From NCBI GenBank assembly GCA_023429845.1, contig JAEZCY010000207.1:1-64000 (forward strand): 64,000 nt of DNA, read 5' to 3'. The position numbers and the translations under genes are program-made. The notes beneath the pieces were generated by a model. The model saw nothing but the letters and a program-made list of their open reading frames with translations, was not told where the DNA came from and did no database searches. This DNA is from Acidobacteriota bacterium. GTDB taxonomy: Bacteria; Acidobacteriota; Vicinamibacteria; Vicinamibacterales; Vicinamibacteraceae. This document shows, in pieces, positions 34,957 to 44,141 of the stretch. The stretch's first letter is position 1, and every line of letters starts with the position of its first letter.

Positions 34957-35355
34957 CTACTCCACGCCGCCTTCCTGCGCGAACCAGAACTTGTCCTCCA
35001 CCTCCTGGATCTCCTCTTCGGACATCCCGAAGTAGTGGCCGACCTCGTGGATCAGCGTCTCGGCCACCATGGCGACCAGGTCGTCTTCGTTGACGGCATC
35101 CTCTTCGTGCGGGCCCTGGTACAACACAATCTGGTCGGGCTCGCGGTTGCCGTCGCCCCACTGCCGCTCGGTGATGGGCGTGCCCAGGTACAGCCCGTAC
35201 AGGGTGTCGGGCGGCTCGATCTCCATCTCCTCGAGGAGATCGTCGGGCGGATGGTCCTCGACGATGATCGCGATGTTGCGCATGGCCTCGCGAAACGTCT
35301 CGGGGATGAGCGTGAGGGCTTCCTCGATCAAGCCCGCGAACTGGTCTTTCGTCAT
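34957..35355 (-). CDS. Metallopeptidase-like zincin protein (DUF1025 type)
   Basis: 132 aa, acidic. The zinc motif is HEVGHYFGMSEEEI near residue 100 (His-Glu-x-x-His), preceded by an all-alpha/beta N-terminal part with LYGLYLGTPITER. This small family is called minimal-gluzincin-like; substrates are not known. The ATG overlaps the nth stop (ATGA) and rsmA begins right after its TAG, so it sits inside a tight nth-zincin-rsmA unit. Confidence 0.85.
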   Translation of the reverse strand: MTKDQFAGLIEEALTLIPETFREAMRNIAIIVEDHPPDDLLEEMEIEPPDTLYGLYLGTPITERQWGDGNREPDQIVLYQGPHEEDAVNEDDLVAMVAETLIHEVGHYFGMSEEEIQEVEDKFWFAQEGGVE

Positions 35356-36242
35356 TTCCTGCCGGCCCTCGTCGCGCGGCCCCCGGGCCGCGTGGCTCGT
35401 GCGGCGTTGTTGTCGCGTGTCGGAGCGGCTGTCGGCCCTGGCGCCGTGGAGTCGGGAGGGGTGGCCGTCCCGGCCGGCCGACTGCGCGAGGCGTCGGTCC
35501 TCCGCGCGCGCCGGGCAGCGCCCACAGGCGCCGCGTCGAGGTCGAGCGCAGCGAGCCCCTCGCTCTTGAAGGGGTAGCGGCAGATGTCGCGCACCTCGCA
35601 CTGCGGGCACTGCGGCTTCGGACGGCAAATCCGTCGGCCGTGGAGGATCAGGGCGTCGGACATCCGGGTCCAATGCTCACGCGGCAGCGCGGCGCAGAGG
35701 TCCTGTTCGACCTGCTCCGGCGTCGTCGCGTGCGTGAGCCCGATGCGTTCCGCGACGCGCAGCACGTGGCGGTCGACGGGCAGCCCTGGCACACCCAGGG
35801 CGTGGCCGAGCACGACGTTGGCGGTCTTGCGACCGACGCCGGGCAGGGCAGTGAGCGCGTCCATGTCGGCGGGCACCTCTCCACCGAAGTCCTGCACGAG
35901 CCGCTGCGACAGCGTGACGATGGCCTTTGCCTTCACGCGGAAGAACCCGGTGGAGACGATGATCGGCTCGACCTCGGCCGGATTGGCCGCAGCAAGTGCC
36001 GCGGCGTCGGGATATCGGGCAAACAGCGCCGGCGTGGTCTCGTTGACGCGCTTGTCGGTGGACTGCGCCGACAGCACCGTCGCGATCAGCAGTTCGAAGG
36101 CGTTGCGATACGCCAGTTCCGTGTCGGGCTCGGGATAGTGACGCAGCAGACGTTCCAGCACGGCGGATGCCGGCACCGGTGGTGGTCCAGCGTGGACGTC
36201 GCGTGCGAACGACTGCGTGCGGGGAGGCGCGGAGCGGGGCAC
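35352..36242 (-). CDS. nth: Endonuclease III
   Basis: DNA glycosylase/AP lyase for oxidised pyrimidines. FELLIATVLSAQSTDKRVN, the helix-hairpin-helix LPGVGRKTANVVLG (catalytic Lys) and PVDRHVLRVAERIGL (catalytic Asp) are intact. The iron-sulfur cluster cysteines read C-x5-C-x2-C-x5-C (CRPKPQCPQCEVRDIC); the usual first spacing is six. A basic Pro/Ala/Arg-rich tail of about 70 residues extends past the cluster. The GTG start at 36242 is uncertain; the conserved part begins near residue 28. Confidence 0.92.
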   Translation of the reverse strand: MPRSAPPRTQSFARDVHAGPPPVPASAVLERLLRHYPEPDTELAYRNAFELLIATVLSAQSTDKRVNETTPALFARYPDAAALAAANPAEVEPIIVSTGFFRVKAKAIVTLSQRLVQDFGGEVPADMDALTALPGVGRKTANVVLGHALGVPGLPVDRHVLRVAERIGLTHATTPEQVEQDLCAALPREHWTRMSDALILHGRRICRPKPQCPQCEVRDICRYPFKSEGLAALDLDAAPVGAARRARRTDASRSRPAGTATPPDSTAPGPTAAPTRDNNAARATRPGGRATRAGRK

Positions 36243-36263
36243 CGCCGGATCGTATCGCAGGGC

Positions 36264-37985
36264 TCAGCAACCCGGTCGCGCCGGCAGGACGCGGACCGGC
36301 GCGGGGGCGCGCACATCGAAGAGCACGCGCGACTCGTCCGCCCAGCAGGCCAGCGGTCCGAACCGCGCCTCGAAATCAGCGCGATCGTCCACGTCGTCCA
36401 CGAACAGGGGCTGCATCCCGGCATCGAGCGCCAGTTGCACACCGCGGCGGAGCTCGTCGGTCGAGACCTGGTCCCATCGCACCGCCTGCTCGGCACCGGC
36501 GTAGAACCGGAGGCTGCCGCTGTGCAGGCGCGTGACGATGGGCGCCCGGACGAGGCCATTGGCCTTCAGGTGCCTGGCAAGGGCTTCGAAGCGCGACATG
36601 GCAGGGCGCGTGTACCGAATCTCGGAGCGGTGCGTGAACTGCATCTGCCACGCCAGAACGCCCAGGGCCAGGAGCGGGAAGGCCCATGGGCGGTCGCGCG
36701 TCAGGCGCAGCCCAACGACCATCGTCATCACGAACATGGCGGGCAGGGCCGGCAGCAGGAAGCGCGTGAACGTCCAGTTGGGCCAGGGCAGATACAGGAG
36801 GTGGATCGCCACCGTGATGGCAACCAGGCCGACGACGGGGATTCGCTGTGGCGTCCGGAGCACAGTCCACACCGCGCCGGCGGCGGCGCCGGCGAGCACG
36901 AGCGGTGACGAGGTCATGACGAGCCACGCCCCGTAGTTGCGCACGTTGGCGCCGAGGTTGGCGAGCGCGAAGAGCTGGCCGGTGTCGCCGTATCCCGTCG
37001 CCAGGGCGTTGCCGTACAGCCGTGCGTCGTGCAGCGCCAGCGCGGCAACCAGCGGCGCGCCAGCCATCAGGGTGAGCAGCGTGCCGCGCACGCCAGCGGT
37101 GATGGCGCTGGCGGCAAGGAGAGGGACCGCCAGCGGCGCCAGGCTCGGCCGCACCGCGATGGCGAGGCCCGCGAGCACACCGGCGACGACGTGACCGCCG
37201 TGCCGCGCACTTGCCGCGAAGACGAAGGCCCACGTCCAGTAAGCGGCTGCCAACGTGTCGCTCATCGGCACCACGGCCTGGGCGAGCAGGACGGGCGAGA
37301 ACGCGACGAGGACGGCCGCCCATCGCCCGGCCTCCTCGTCGCGCCAGACGCGGCCGAGCGCATGAGTGCCGAACACGAGGGCGGCAGCGGCGAGCGGCGA
37401 CACGAGGTAGACGGCCCACGGCGCCACGAGGCTGGCCGCGGCCATGTGCAGTGGCAGCCCCGGCGGGTACAGCGCGACGGCCGCTGGCGCGGGGTCCATC
37501 CGCAACAGATAGCCGAGCGGCACCGTGGCGCCCGGCGGGAAGCCCGGAGGTGCCACGGCCCACTCGGCATGAACGAGCGATCCCGCTCGCCAGTCGAACG
37601 CCTGCGAGACGTAACCGAACATGTCTGCGGCTGCCGCATAGGGCGCGGCCTGCCACCAGCTGAACGCCACGACTGCGAGAGCGGCGGCGGGCACCGCGGC
37701 GCGCGCGAGCAGCGGCCGACTGCGGGCGATGTCTCCGCCCAGCCAGCGCGCGGCCAGCCACGCCACGACGGCGATGAGGAACGGCCGCAGCACGCTGGAC
37801 GAGGACACGCGGATGCCGAACGGCGAGGTCCGGATGCCACCCGTGGCCCACGTGGCGAGGGTGACGATGGCGGCGGCTGCCACCAGGACGTCAAGCGTCA
37901 GGATGAGGCGTGCGCGACGGGTGAGCTGTGTGCGTCCGGTGGGACGAGTGGGGGAGCGGCGGGGTGCCGGAGGCGTGCTGGGCAC
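36264..37985 (-). CDS. Polytopic membrane protein, GT-C glycosyltransferase-like
   Basis: 573 aa with about 11-12 hydrophobic helices and a hydrophilic C-terminal domain of about 130 residues. The first periplasmic-type loop has an acidic residue (AAAADMFGYVSQAF) and YPPGLPLHMAAA resembles the loop of Dol-P-Man/ArnT-type transferases, which use lipid-linked sugars. Overall similarity looks weak, so the donor and acceptor are unknown. It precedes nth by 21 nt. GTG start. Confidence 0.6.
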   Translation of the reverse strand: MPSTPPAPRRSPTRPTGRTQLTRRARLILTLDVLVAAAAIVTLATWATGGIRTSPFGIRVSSSSVLRPFLIAVVAWLAARWLGGDIARSRPLLARAAVPAAALAVVAFSWWQAAPYAAAADMFGYVSQAFDWRAGSLVHAEWAVAPPGFPPGATVPLGYLLRMDPAPAAVALYPPGLPLHMAAASLVAPWAVYLVSPLAAAALVFGTHALGRVWRDEEAGRWAAVLVAFSPVLLAQAVVPMSDTLAAAYWTWAFVFAASARHGGHVVAGVLAGLAIAVRPSLAPLAVPLLAASAITAGVRGTLLTLMAGAPLVAALALHDARLYGNALATGYGDTGQLFALANLGANVRNYGAWLVMTSSPLVLAGAAAGAVWTVLRTPQRIPVVGLVAITVAIHLLYLPWPNWTFTRFLLPALPAMFVMTMVVGLRLTRDRPWAFPLLALGVLAWQMQFTHRSEIRYTRPAMSRFEALARHLKANGLVRAPIVTRLHSGSLRFYAGAEQAVRWDQVSTDELRRGVQLALDAGMQPLFVDDVDDRADFEARFGPLACWADESRVLFDVRAPAPVRVLPARPGC

Positions 37986-38094
37986 GTCGCAATCCTACTC
38001 GCCCCGGGGAAGGAAACGCGCGGGACGTCGACTTGCTCTTGACGGAGCAGGCCGACCGTGACCGGCCGGCCTGCTCTCGAGGAACTGCGGTGGG

Positions 38095-41000
38095 TCAGAA
38101 GTCGAAGCGCACGCCCAACTGGAACTGCCGCGAGGGATGCGCCGACCCGATCGTGGCGTACGAACCGCTGTTGGCGTCGACGTTCGGATTCGTGAGGTTC
38201 AGCGTGTTGAAGATGTTGAACACGTCGAAGATCGGCGTCAGGTTGTAGCGACCGCCGAACCGGAAGTTCTTGCGGAACGACAGGTCCATCTGCGAGAAGC
38301 CCGGACCTTCGATCATGCCCACGCGCGCCGAGCCGCGTCGATCCTCAGGCGGGTTGCCGAACGCCGCCCTGTTGAACCACTGGCTCTCGTCGCCGTCGAT
38401 GTCGATCTCGCCACCGAGGTACTCGGCGCGGCGGTTGCCGATCGACGAGTTGCCCGTCGGCGTCAGGTACTGGCCCGACTGGAAGCGGAACTTGCTGCTC
38501 GCTTCCCACCCGCCGGCGATGGCTTCCAGCACCCCGCCGCGGTCGCGCAGCCACGGCAGACGGTAGGTCAGCGTGTTGACGAACGCATGGCGGCGGTCGA
38601 ACGAGGCGGGACCGTAGAAGAAGTCGAGGTCGTTGGCGCCATCCGCGCTGTCGTTGTCGCCGTTGCCGCTGGCGTTGGTCAGCGCGCGACCGAGCGTGTA
38701 GGACACGGTGAACTGCAGGTCGCCGCGACGCTTGGCCGCGTAGAGCTGCATCGAGTGGTACTGCGAACTGGCGTCGCTGACCCGCATACGAATGGACGAG
38801 AAGCCCTTGTACGGTCGCAGGTAGTTCTCCGACACGCGCTGTGCGGACGGCAGCGCGTTGTTCGCGCGCAGGTCGTCGAAGCTGGCGCGGTTGATGTCCG
38901 GCTGCCGGATGAGACGACGACCGGTGTTGCCAACGTACGTGGCTTCGGCGAAGTAGCCGCCGCCGAGCTCCTTCTGCACACCGATGCTGTAGTTGGTCTG
39001 GTAGGGCAGCTTCATGTTCGGATCGATGGCGTTGATCGTGCCCACCGCGCCGACCGCTCCTGCGGCGCCGCTCGTCGGATCGGCGATGTTGAAGTTCTCG
39101 TACACGGTGACCGCGAGCACGGGCGGCAGGTTCAGCTGCGAGAACACCACATTGCCTTCGGGCTTGTCGTAGAACAGGCCGGCGCCACCGCGGACCACGG
39201 TCGTGGGGCTCAGCGAGTACGAGAAGCTGAAACGCGGCATGAACAGGTGCTGCGCCTCGTACAGCCCGCGCGGCGCGCCGAACGGGATCTTGTCGTAGTC
39301 GCCACCCGTCAGCAGGTTCACGCGTCCCTGCTGATCCTCGGGAATGCCGTCACCGGCCAGCACGAGGCCGTTGAAGCGGTTGCCCACGCCGGGCACCAGC
39401 AGGCCGTTGGTGCGCAGCTGCACGGCCTGGCTCGGGTCGTACCGGGACGGGTCGAAGTTCACCAGGTTGTTCTGCTGCGTGTAGGTCGGGTCCGTGTACT
39501 CGTAGCGGATGCCGGCCTCGATGCTCAGGTTGTTGCGCACGCGCCAGGTGTCGGACACGAAGGCCTGGTAGGTGGTGAAGCGGAAGAAGCCAACGGGATC
39601 TTCGGACGCTTCCTCGTAGGTGCGGAAGTTGCCGAGCAGCATGTCGGCGACGGAATGACCCGCGGTGTTCACGTTGCCACCCGTGTTGAAGTTCACCTGG
39701 CCGAAGTAGTTGCCGCGGCCGTTCTGGTCCTTGCGGTTGCGCGAGATCGCCACGCCGGTGCGCAACGAGTGGTTGCCGCGAATCCACGTCAGCGTGTCCT
39801 GCACCGTGATGTCCGTGGTGGGGGAGAGCAGCGCGAAGTCGGGGCCCCTGACACTGGCGAAGCCGGCGACCTGCACGTTCGGGATGCCGCCCGCCACGTA
39901 GCCGGGGATGTCGAACAACTCGGGATACGTGATGCCGTAGGTGTCGCGCAGCCACAGGTCGCCGACCGGCTTGATGCGCTGGCCGTTCCACGACGCGCCG
40001 ATCTTGGCCTCGTTGATCAGGTTCGTGCTCACCACGTACGTGTGGCCCACCTGGTAGCTCGACCCGGGCCGCGAACGGTCGGTCGGTACTGTCGGCAGCG
40101 CGGCGCCCGAGAAGGTGCCGAACGGCTCGATCAGGCTGTACTCGTCGTGGATGTAGCGGCCGTACACCCGCTGCTTCTCCGTGGCCTGCCAGTCGAGGCG
40201 GACGATGTCCTGCCGCGACTCGAACGGGTTGTACTCCTGGAACGTCGCGTTGTTGGCCGTCGGCGTGTCGGCCCACTCGACGGCGCGACCCTGCATCGCA
40301 CGGTAGATGTTGGCAAAGGCGCGGCCGTTCGACGTGATGCGGTCCTGCGGGATGACGTTGCCGGGGAACGGGTTGCCCGTCTGCGGGTCGCGCAGCACGC
40401 CGTCGTCGGCCGTGCCGACCACACCGTCGGCGCCGCGCAGCCGCACCGAGAAGTCGCCGTTCAGTTCGGCCGTCGTCGGCAGGGTCTGGCGCGACGGGTT
40501 GGTGAAGCGGTTGATGGTCTTGTACTGCTGGCCGCCGAAGAAGAACAGCTTGTTGCGGACGATCGGCCCGCCGAGCGCGCCCTCGAAATTCCGGAACTCG
40601 AGGGGCGGCTTCGTGCGATCGCCGTTGGCGTCGCGCGGCGCGAAGTAGTTCGGCGAGTCGAACTTCTCGTCGCGGATGTCGTAGCGCGCCGTGCCGCGGA
40701 ACCTGTTGGTGCCGCTGCGGGTGACGACGTTGACGGCGGCGCCGCTGTTGCGTCCGAGTTCGGCCGAGAAGTTGGAGGTCTGGATCTTCACCTGCTCGAT
40801 GAACGAGAGGCTCACGTTGTTGACCTGGCTGCCGTTGGACCCGGAGTCCTGGTTCGAGGTGCCGTCGATCGTCAGGTTGTTGGTGTTGCCGCGATTGCCG
40901 TTGATCGACTGGCCCGTCGTGCTCAGGCTCGTGGCGAGCGCCAGCGGGTCGAAGTCGGTCGCCACGGCGCCCGGGATGAGCGAGGCGAGTTCGAGGTAGT

Positions 41001-41481
41001 TGCGGCCGTTGAAGGCGAGGTCCTTGATCTGCTGCGAGTCGATGGTGCGGGCGACCTCGCCCGACGTGCGGTTGACGGTCTCGCCGGCCGACGCCGTCAC
41101 CTCGATCGACTCACTCAGTTCGCCGACGCCGAGCGCGAAGTCGGTCGTGAGGCGGCCGTCCGCCGTCAGGTTGAGGCCGGTCCGTTGTTGTCGCCGGAAG
41201 CCTTGCAGTTCGGCCGTCACGCTGTACGTGCCGACGGGGAGGTTGGTCACCGTGAAGACGCCGTTGTCGTCGGTGACGCGCGTGACGACGAGGCCGGTGC
41301 CCTCGTTGGTGATGGTGACCGACGTCCCTGGTAGGACGCCGCCCGATGTATCGGTGACGTGGCCGTCGATGCGGCCGGTGATGGTCTGAGCGAGAACGGG
41401 CGCGGCTGCGAGTACCAGCAGCAGCAGGGCACGTGCGACGGCGCGCACGGCAGGAAGTTCTCGCGATGCGTCGTGAAACAT
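38095..41481 (-). CDS. TonB-dependent receptor with N-terminal carboxypeptidase-regulatory-like domain
   Basis: 1128-aa outer-membrane transporter of the large acidobacterial type. Signal peptide (ALLLLVLAAAPVLA), then a CarboxypepD_reg-like domain (GRIDGHVTDTSGGVLPGTSV), a plug with NGRNYLELASLIPGAV and SGAAVNVVTRSGTNRFRGTA, and a beta-barrel of about 850 residues ending in an aromatic terminus (QFQLGVRFDF). These receptors usually import glycans or siderophores by TonB energy. ATG 41481 follows AGGAG. A consensus promoter with a palindromic operator lies upstream and is shared with a divergent GH78-like enzyme, which suggests a glycan substrate (inference). Confidence 0.93.
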   Translation of the reverse strand: MFHDASRELPAVRAVARALLLLVLAAAPVLAQTITGRIDGHVTDTSGGVLPGTSVTITNEGTGLVVTRVTDDNGVFTVTNLPVGTYSVTAELQGFRRQQRTGLNLTADGRLTTDFALGVGELSESIEVTASAGETVNRTSGEVARTIDSQQIKDLAFNGRNYLELASLIPGAVATDFDPLALATSLSTTGQSINGNRGNTNNLTIDGTSNQDSGSNGSQVNNVSLSFIEQVKIQTSNFSAELGRNSGAAVNVVTRSGTNRFRGTARYDIRDEKFDSPNYFAPRDANGDRTKPPLEFRNFEGALGGPIVRNKLFFFGGQQYKTINRFTNPSRQTLPTTAELNGDFSVRLRGADGVVGTADDGVLRDPQTGNPFPGNVIPQDRITSNGRAFANIYRAMQGRAVEWADTPTANNATFQEYNPFESRQDIVRLDWQATEKQRVYGRYIHDEYSLIEPFGTFSGAALPTVPTDRSRPGSSYQVGHTYVVSTNLINEAKIGASWNGQRIKPVGDLWLRDTYGITYPELFDIPGYVAGGIPNVQVAGFASVRGPDFALLSPTTDITVQDTLTWIRGNHSLRTGVAISRNRKDQNGRGNYFGQVNFNTGGNVNTAGHSVADMLLGNFRTYEEASEDPVGFFRFTTYQAFVSDTWRVRNNLSIEAGIRYEYTDPTYTQQNNLVNFDPSRYDPSQAVQLRTNGLLVPGVGNRFNGLVLAGDGIPEDQQGRVNLLTGGDYDKIPFGAPRGLYEAQHLFMPRFSFSYSLSPTTVVRGGAGLFYDKPEGNVVFSQLNLPPVLAVTVYENFNIADPTSGAAGAVGAVGTINAIDPNMKLPYQTNYSIGVQKELGGGYFAEATYVGNTGRRLIRQPDINRASFDDLRANNALPSAQRVSENYLRPYKGFSSIRMRVSDASSQYHSMQLYAAKRRGDLQFTVSYTLGRALTNASGNGDNDSADGANDLDFFYGPASFDRRHAFVNTLTYRLPWLRDRGGVLEAIAGGWEASSKFRFQSGQYLTPTGNSSIGNRRAEYLGGEIDIDGDESQWFNRAAFGNPPEDRRGSARVGMIEGPGFSQMDLSFRKNFRFGGRYNLTPIFDVFNIFNTLNLTNPNVDANSGSYATIGSAHPSRQFQLGVRFDF

Positions 41482-41495
41482 CAGCGCTCCTTCTG

Positions 41496-41513
41496 GACCA
41501 ATTGGTCTTACAA
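41496..41513. promoter_or_regulatory. Palindromic operator, GntR/FadR-like
   Basis: GACCAATTGGTC (41496-41507) is a perfect 12-bp palindrome followed by TTACAAG. TTGGTCTTACAAG resembles operators of FadR-subfamily GntR repressors. It sits immediately downstream of the receptor's predicted start point (around +5 to +22), where bound protein would block transcription. The regulator is not in this window. Confidence 0.55.
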
Positions 41514-41523
41514 GTTTGGCGAT

Positions 41524-41551
41524 ATCGTAAGCCCATCGAGTCCATTGTCAA
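41524..41551 (-). promoter_or_regulatory. Sigma70 promoter of the TonB receptor gene
   Basis: Minus strand: perfect TTGACA (41551-41546), 16-nt spacer, TACGAT (41529-41524). The start would be near 41517, giving a 35-nt leader with AGGAG before ATG 41481. Confidence 0.7.
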
Positions 41552-41572
41552 GCAGGAAATGCGTGTCACAAT
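41545..41572 (+). promoter_or_regulatory. Putative promoter of the GH78-like gene
   Basis: TTGTCA (41545-41550), 16-nt spacer, CACAAT (41567-41572). Its -35 overlaps the -35 of the divergent receptor promoter (TTGTCAA on one strand, TTGACAA on the other), so the two polymerases would compete. Confidence 0.45.
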
Positions 41573-41606
41573 CGGCGTCTCGAACTGAAGGACCGGAGGT
41601 GTCTGC

Positions 41607-44003
41607 GTGCGCCGTTTGCTGCGTTCCGCGTCAATCGCGGCCATGGCCGTGGTCAGCGCTTGTGCCTCGGGTGGCCTGACCTGCGTCACAGCACGACAGC
41701 AGGAGTTTTCTCGTCCGCCGCAGCGGTGGACGGCACGCTGGATTGCGGCGCCGGACGCGTCGCCGACAGCCTTCGGCGTCTACCACTTCCGCCGGTCGTT
41801 CGAGTTGCCGCGAAAGCCGGGGCGGTTCGTGCTCCACGTCACGGCCGACAACCGCTACCAGCTCTTCGTCAACGGCGCGAGGGTCGTGTGGGGACCGGCG
41901 CGCGGGGAGTTGTCCGCCTGGCCCTATGAGACCGTCGACATTGCCAGCCACTTGCGTCCCGGCCGCAACGTGCTGGCGGTCCTCGTGTGGAACTTCGCCG
42001 AGCACGCGCCGCTCGCCCAGCAGACGTGGCAGACCGGGTTGATGGTGCAGGGCGACGGCGACGCCGAAGCCGTCGTGAACACGTCCACCGCCTGGCTGGC
42101 GACGACAAACCGGGCGTACACGCCGCTGCCGATCGACTTCGGCATGGTGCGTGGCTATTGGGCGGCGGGCGCCGCCGAGCGGGTGGACGGCGAGGCGTAT
42201 CCGTGGGGCTGGGAGCAGCCCGAGTTCGACGCGGCCGGGTGGCGGCAGGCGGTCGCGGGACCTCCGGCGCGGCCCCGTGAGGCGCGCGACGCGCATTCGC
42301 GGCACATGCTCGTGGCCCGCGACATCCCTCTGATGGAGGAGCGGGTCGAGCGCATCGCGAGACTGCGCGAGAGCAGCGGCACGACGGTCCCCCCGGGCTT
42401 CCCGGGCGTGCCCGCGCGGTTGGACATCGGCAGCCGCAGCCGCGTGCGCCTGCTCGTGGATCGCGGCGAACTGACGACTGCCTACCCCGAGCTCGAGGTG
42501 TCGGGCGGCCGGGGCGCGACGATAGGCGTCCGCTACGCCGAGGCGCTCTACCTCGGGGCCAAGGGCAACGACAAGGGACACCGCGACGAGGTCGCCGGCA
42601 AGACGTTCGGGGGCTACGGCGACGAGTTCCTGCCCGATGGCGGCGGGCGCCGCGTCTTCCGGCCGCTCTGGTGGCGCACCTTCCGTTATCTCGAGCTGAC
42701 CATCGAGACGGCAGGCGAGCCGCTGGTGCTGCACGATCTCCGGTCGGTGTACACGAGCTATCCGTTCGTGCAGACGGCGCATTTCAGCGCCGACCGCGCT
42801 GACCTCGACCGCATGATGGAGGTCGGCTGGCGGACGGCGCGCGTGTGCGCCCACGAGACGTACATGGACTGTCCGTACTACGAGCAGCTCCAGTATGCCG
42901 GCGACACGCGCATCCAGGCGCTCGTGTCGTACTACATGTCGGGCGACGCGCGCCTGGCCCGACAGGCCATCTCCGCGCTCGACGCGTCACGCACCCACGA
43001 GGGGCTGACGTTCAGCCGCGCTCCGTCGCGGTTGCCGCAGTACATCCCGCCGTTCTCGCTGTGGTGGATCGGCATGGTGCACGATTTCTCCCGCTACCAG
43101 GACGACCCCGCGTTCGTGCGCGCGCAGCTGCCCGGCATTCGCGCGGTGCTCGCGTACTTCGCCGCCCGGCAGCGTCCCGATGGGCATCTGGCCGATATCG
43201 GCTGGTGGAACTTCGTGGACTGGGTCGATGCGTGGCCCGACGGCGTGCCGCCGCACGGCACGCGCGGCGAGTCCGCGCCGCTGGATCTGCAGTTACTGCT
43301 GGCCCTGCAGTATGCGGCCGAGATCATGTCCGGGCAGGGCGAACGCATCCAGGCCGAAAGCTATCTCGCGTCGGCGGCGAGTCTGCGCACCGCGATCCGT
43401 CGCACCTACTGGATGCCGCAGCGCCGTCTGTTCGCCGACGTCGCCGGTGGCAGCCGCGTCTCGCAACACACGCAGGCACTGGCCATCCTTGCTGGCGTGG
43501 CCGAGCCCGGCGAGATGGCGCCGCTCGTCGAACGCATGCTGAGCGACGCAGACCTGGCGCCAGCGTCGATCTACTTCAAGTACTACGTCCACCGGGCGGT
43601 CATCCACGCGGGCCTCGGCGATCGGTACCTCGACCTGCTCGGGGAGTGGCGGCGGATGCTCGACCTCGGCCTCACGACCTGGGCCGAGAACGCCGAGCCG
43701 ACGCGTTCGGATGCGCATGCCTGGGGCTCGAGTCCCAACATCGAGTTCCTGCGCACCGTGCTCGGCGTCGACAGCGCCGCACACGGGTTCCGTGTCGTGC
43801 GCATCGCCCCCCACCTCGGCGCGCTCACGCGCGTCTCGGGACGGGTGCCGCACCCGAAGGGATTCGTGGATGTCGCGCTCACACGAGCCGGCGACGGCCT
43901 GCAGGCACGAATCACGCTGCCCGACGGCGTGACGGGGGAACTCGTGTGGAAAGGAAAGACTTACGACATTCGCCCGGGCGATCAGCTGGTGTCCGCGCGC
44001 TGA
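41607..44003 (+). CDS. Alpha-L-rhamnosidase-like (GH78-type) lipoprotein
   Basis: 798 aa from GTG 41607, 6 nt after GGAGGT. A lipoprotein signal ends VVSA-Cys19. An N-terminal beta-sandwich (GRFVLHVTADNRYQLFVNG) resembles the rhamnosidase N-domain. The (alpha/alpha)6 catalytic region contains ETYMDCPYYEQLQYAGDTR, the GH78 acid/base segment with its Glu, and FVDWVDAWPDGVPPHG. A C-terminal beta-domain follows (VSGRVPHPKGFVDVAL). It should release terminal rhamnose or a related sugar in the periplasm or at the surface. Divergent from the TonB receptor, presumably its importer. Exact specificity is uncertain. Confidence 0.8.
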   Translation: MRRLLRSASIAAMAVVSACASGGLTCVTARQQEFSRPPQRWTARWIAAPDASPTAFGVYHFRRSFELPRKPGRFVLHVTADNRYQLFVNGARVVWGPARGELSAWPYETVDIASHLRPGRNVLAVLVWNFAEHAPLAQQTWQTGLMVQGDGDAEAVVNTSTAWLATTNRAYTPLPIDFGMVRGYWAAGAAERVDGEAYPWGWEQPEFDAAGWRQAVAGPPARPREARDAHSRHMLVARDIPLMEERVERIARLRESSGTTVPPGFPGVPARLDIGSRSRVRLLVDRGELTTAYPELEVSGGRGATIGVRYAEALYLGAKGNDKGHRDEVAGKTFGGYGDEFLPDGGGRRVFRPLWWRTFRYLELTIETAGEPLVLHDLRSVYTSYPFVQTAHFSADRADLDRMMEVGWRTARVCAHETYMDCPYYEQLQYAGDTRIQALVSYYMSGDARLARQAISALDASRTHEGLTFSRAPSRLPQYIPPFSLWWIGMVHDFSRYQDDPAFVRAQLPGIRAVLAYFAARQRPDGHLADIGWWNFVDWVDAWPDGVPPHGTRGESAPLDLQLLLALQYAAEIMSGQGERIQAESYLASAASLRTAIRRTYWMPQRRLFADVAGGSRVSQHTQALAILAGVAEPGEMAPLVERMLSDADLAPASIYFKYYVHRAVIHAGLGDRYLDLLGEWRRMLDLGLTTWAENAEPTRSDAHAWGSSPNIEFLRTVLGVDSAAHGFRVVRIAPHLGALTRVSGRVPHPKGFVDVALTRAGDGLQARITLPDGVTGELVWKGKTYDIRPGDQLVSAR

Positions 44004-44063
44004 GTGCGGCGCCCGGAGCCCCGTCCGGTGTCACTGTATCCGGCCCCCGAGCCCGCGGGCCCG

Positions 44064-44134
44064 CTTGCCCATTGCCGTTTGCCGCCTGCCGGCTGCGCGG
44101 TTCCCGCGTGCCATTTGCCATTTGCCGGTTGCCG
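44064..44134. repeat. Degenerate TTTGCCR heptamer repeat between convergent genes
   Basis: Copies such as TTGCCCA, TTGCCGT, TTGCCGC, ATTTGCC, ATTTGCC and GGTTGCCG are spaced about 7 nt apart in two clusters. The region separates the convergent GH78-like and GMC genes. It differs in unit from the GGGAATGC repeats. Confidence 0.6.
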
Positions 44135-44141
44135 TCCCGGC

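Noticed and set aside
38137..41334. A 1065-codon open frame on the plus strand opposite the TonB receptor
   Set aside because: It reads as a low-complexity Val/Arg/Ala-rich translation with no domain; the minus strand carries plug and barrel motifs and a promoter with ribosome site.
38095..44003. Receptor and GH78 gene considered as a full polysaccharide utilisation locus
   Set aside because: No SusD-like protein, sugar transporter or rhamnose catabolic gene is in the window, so only a two-gene functional link is suggested.
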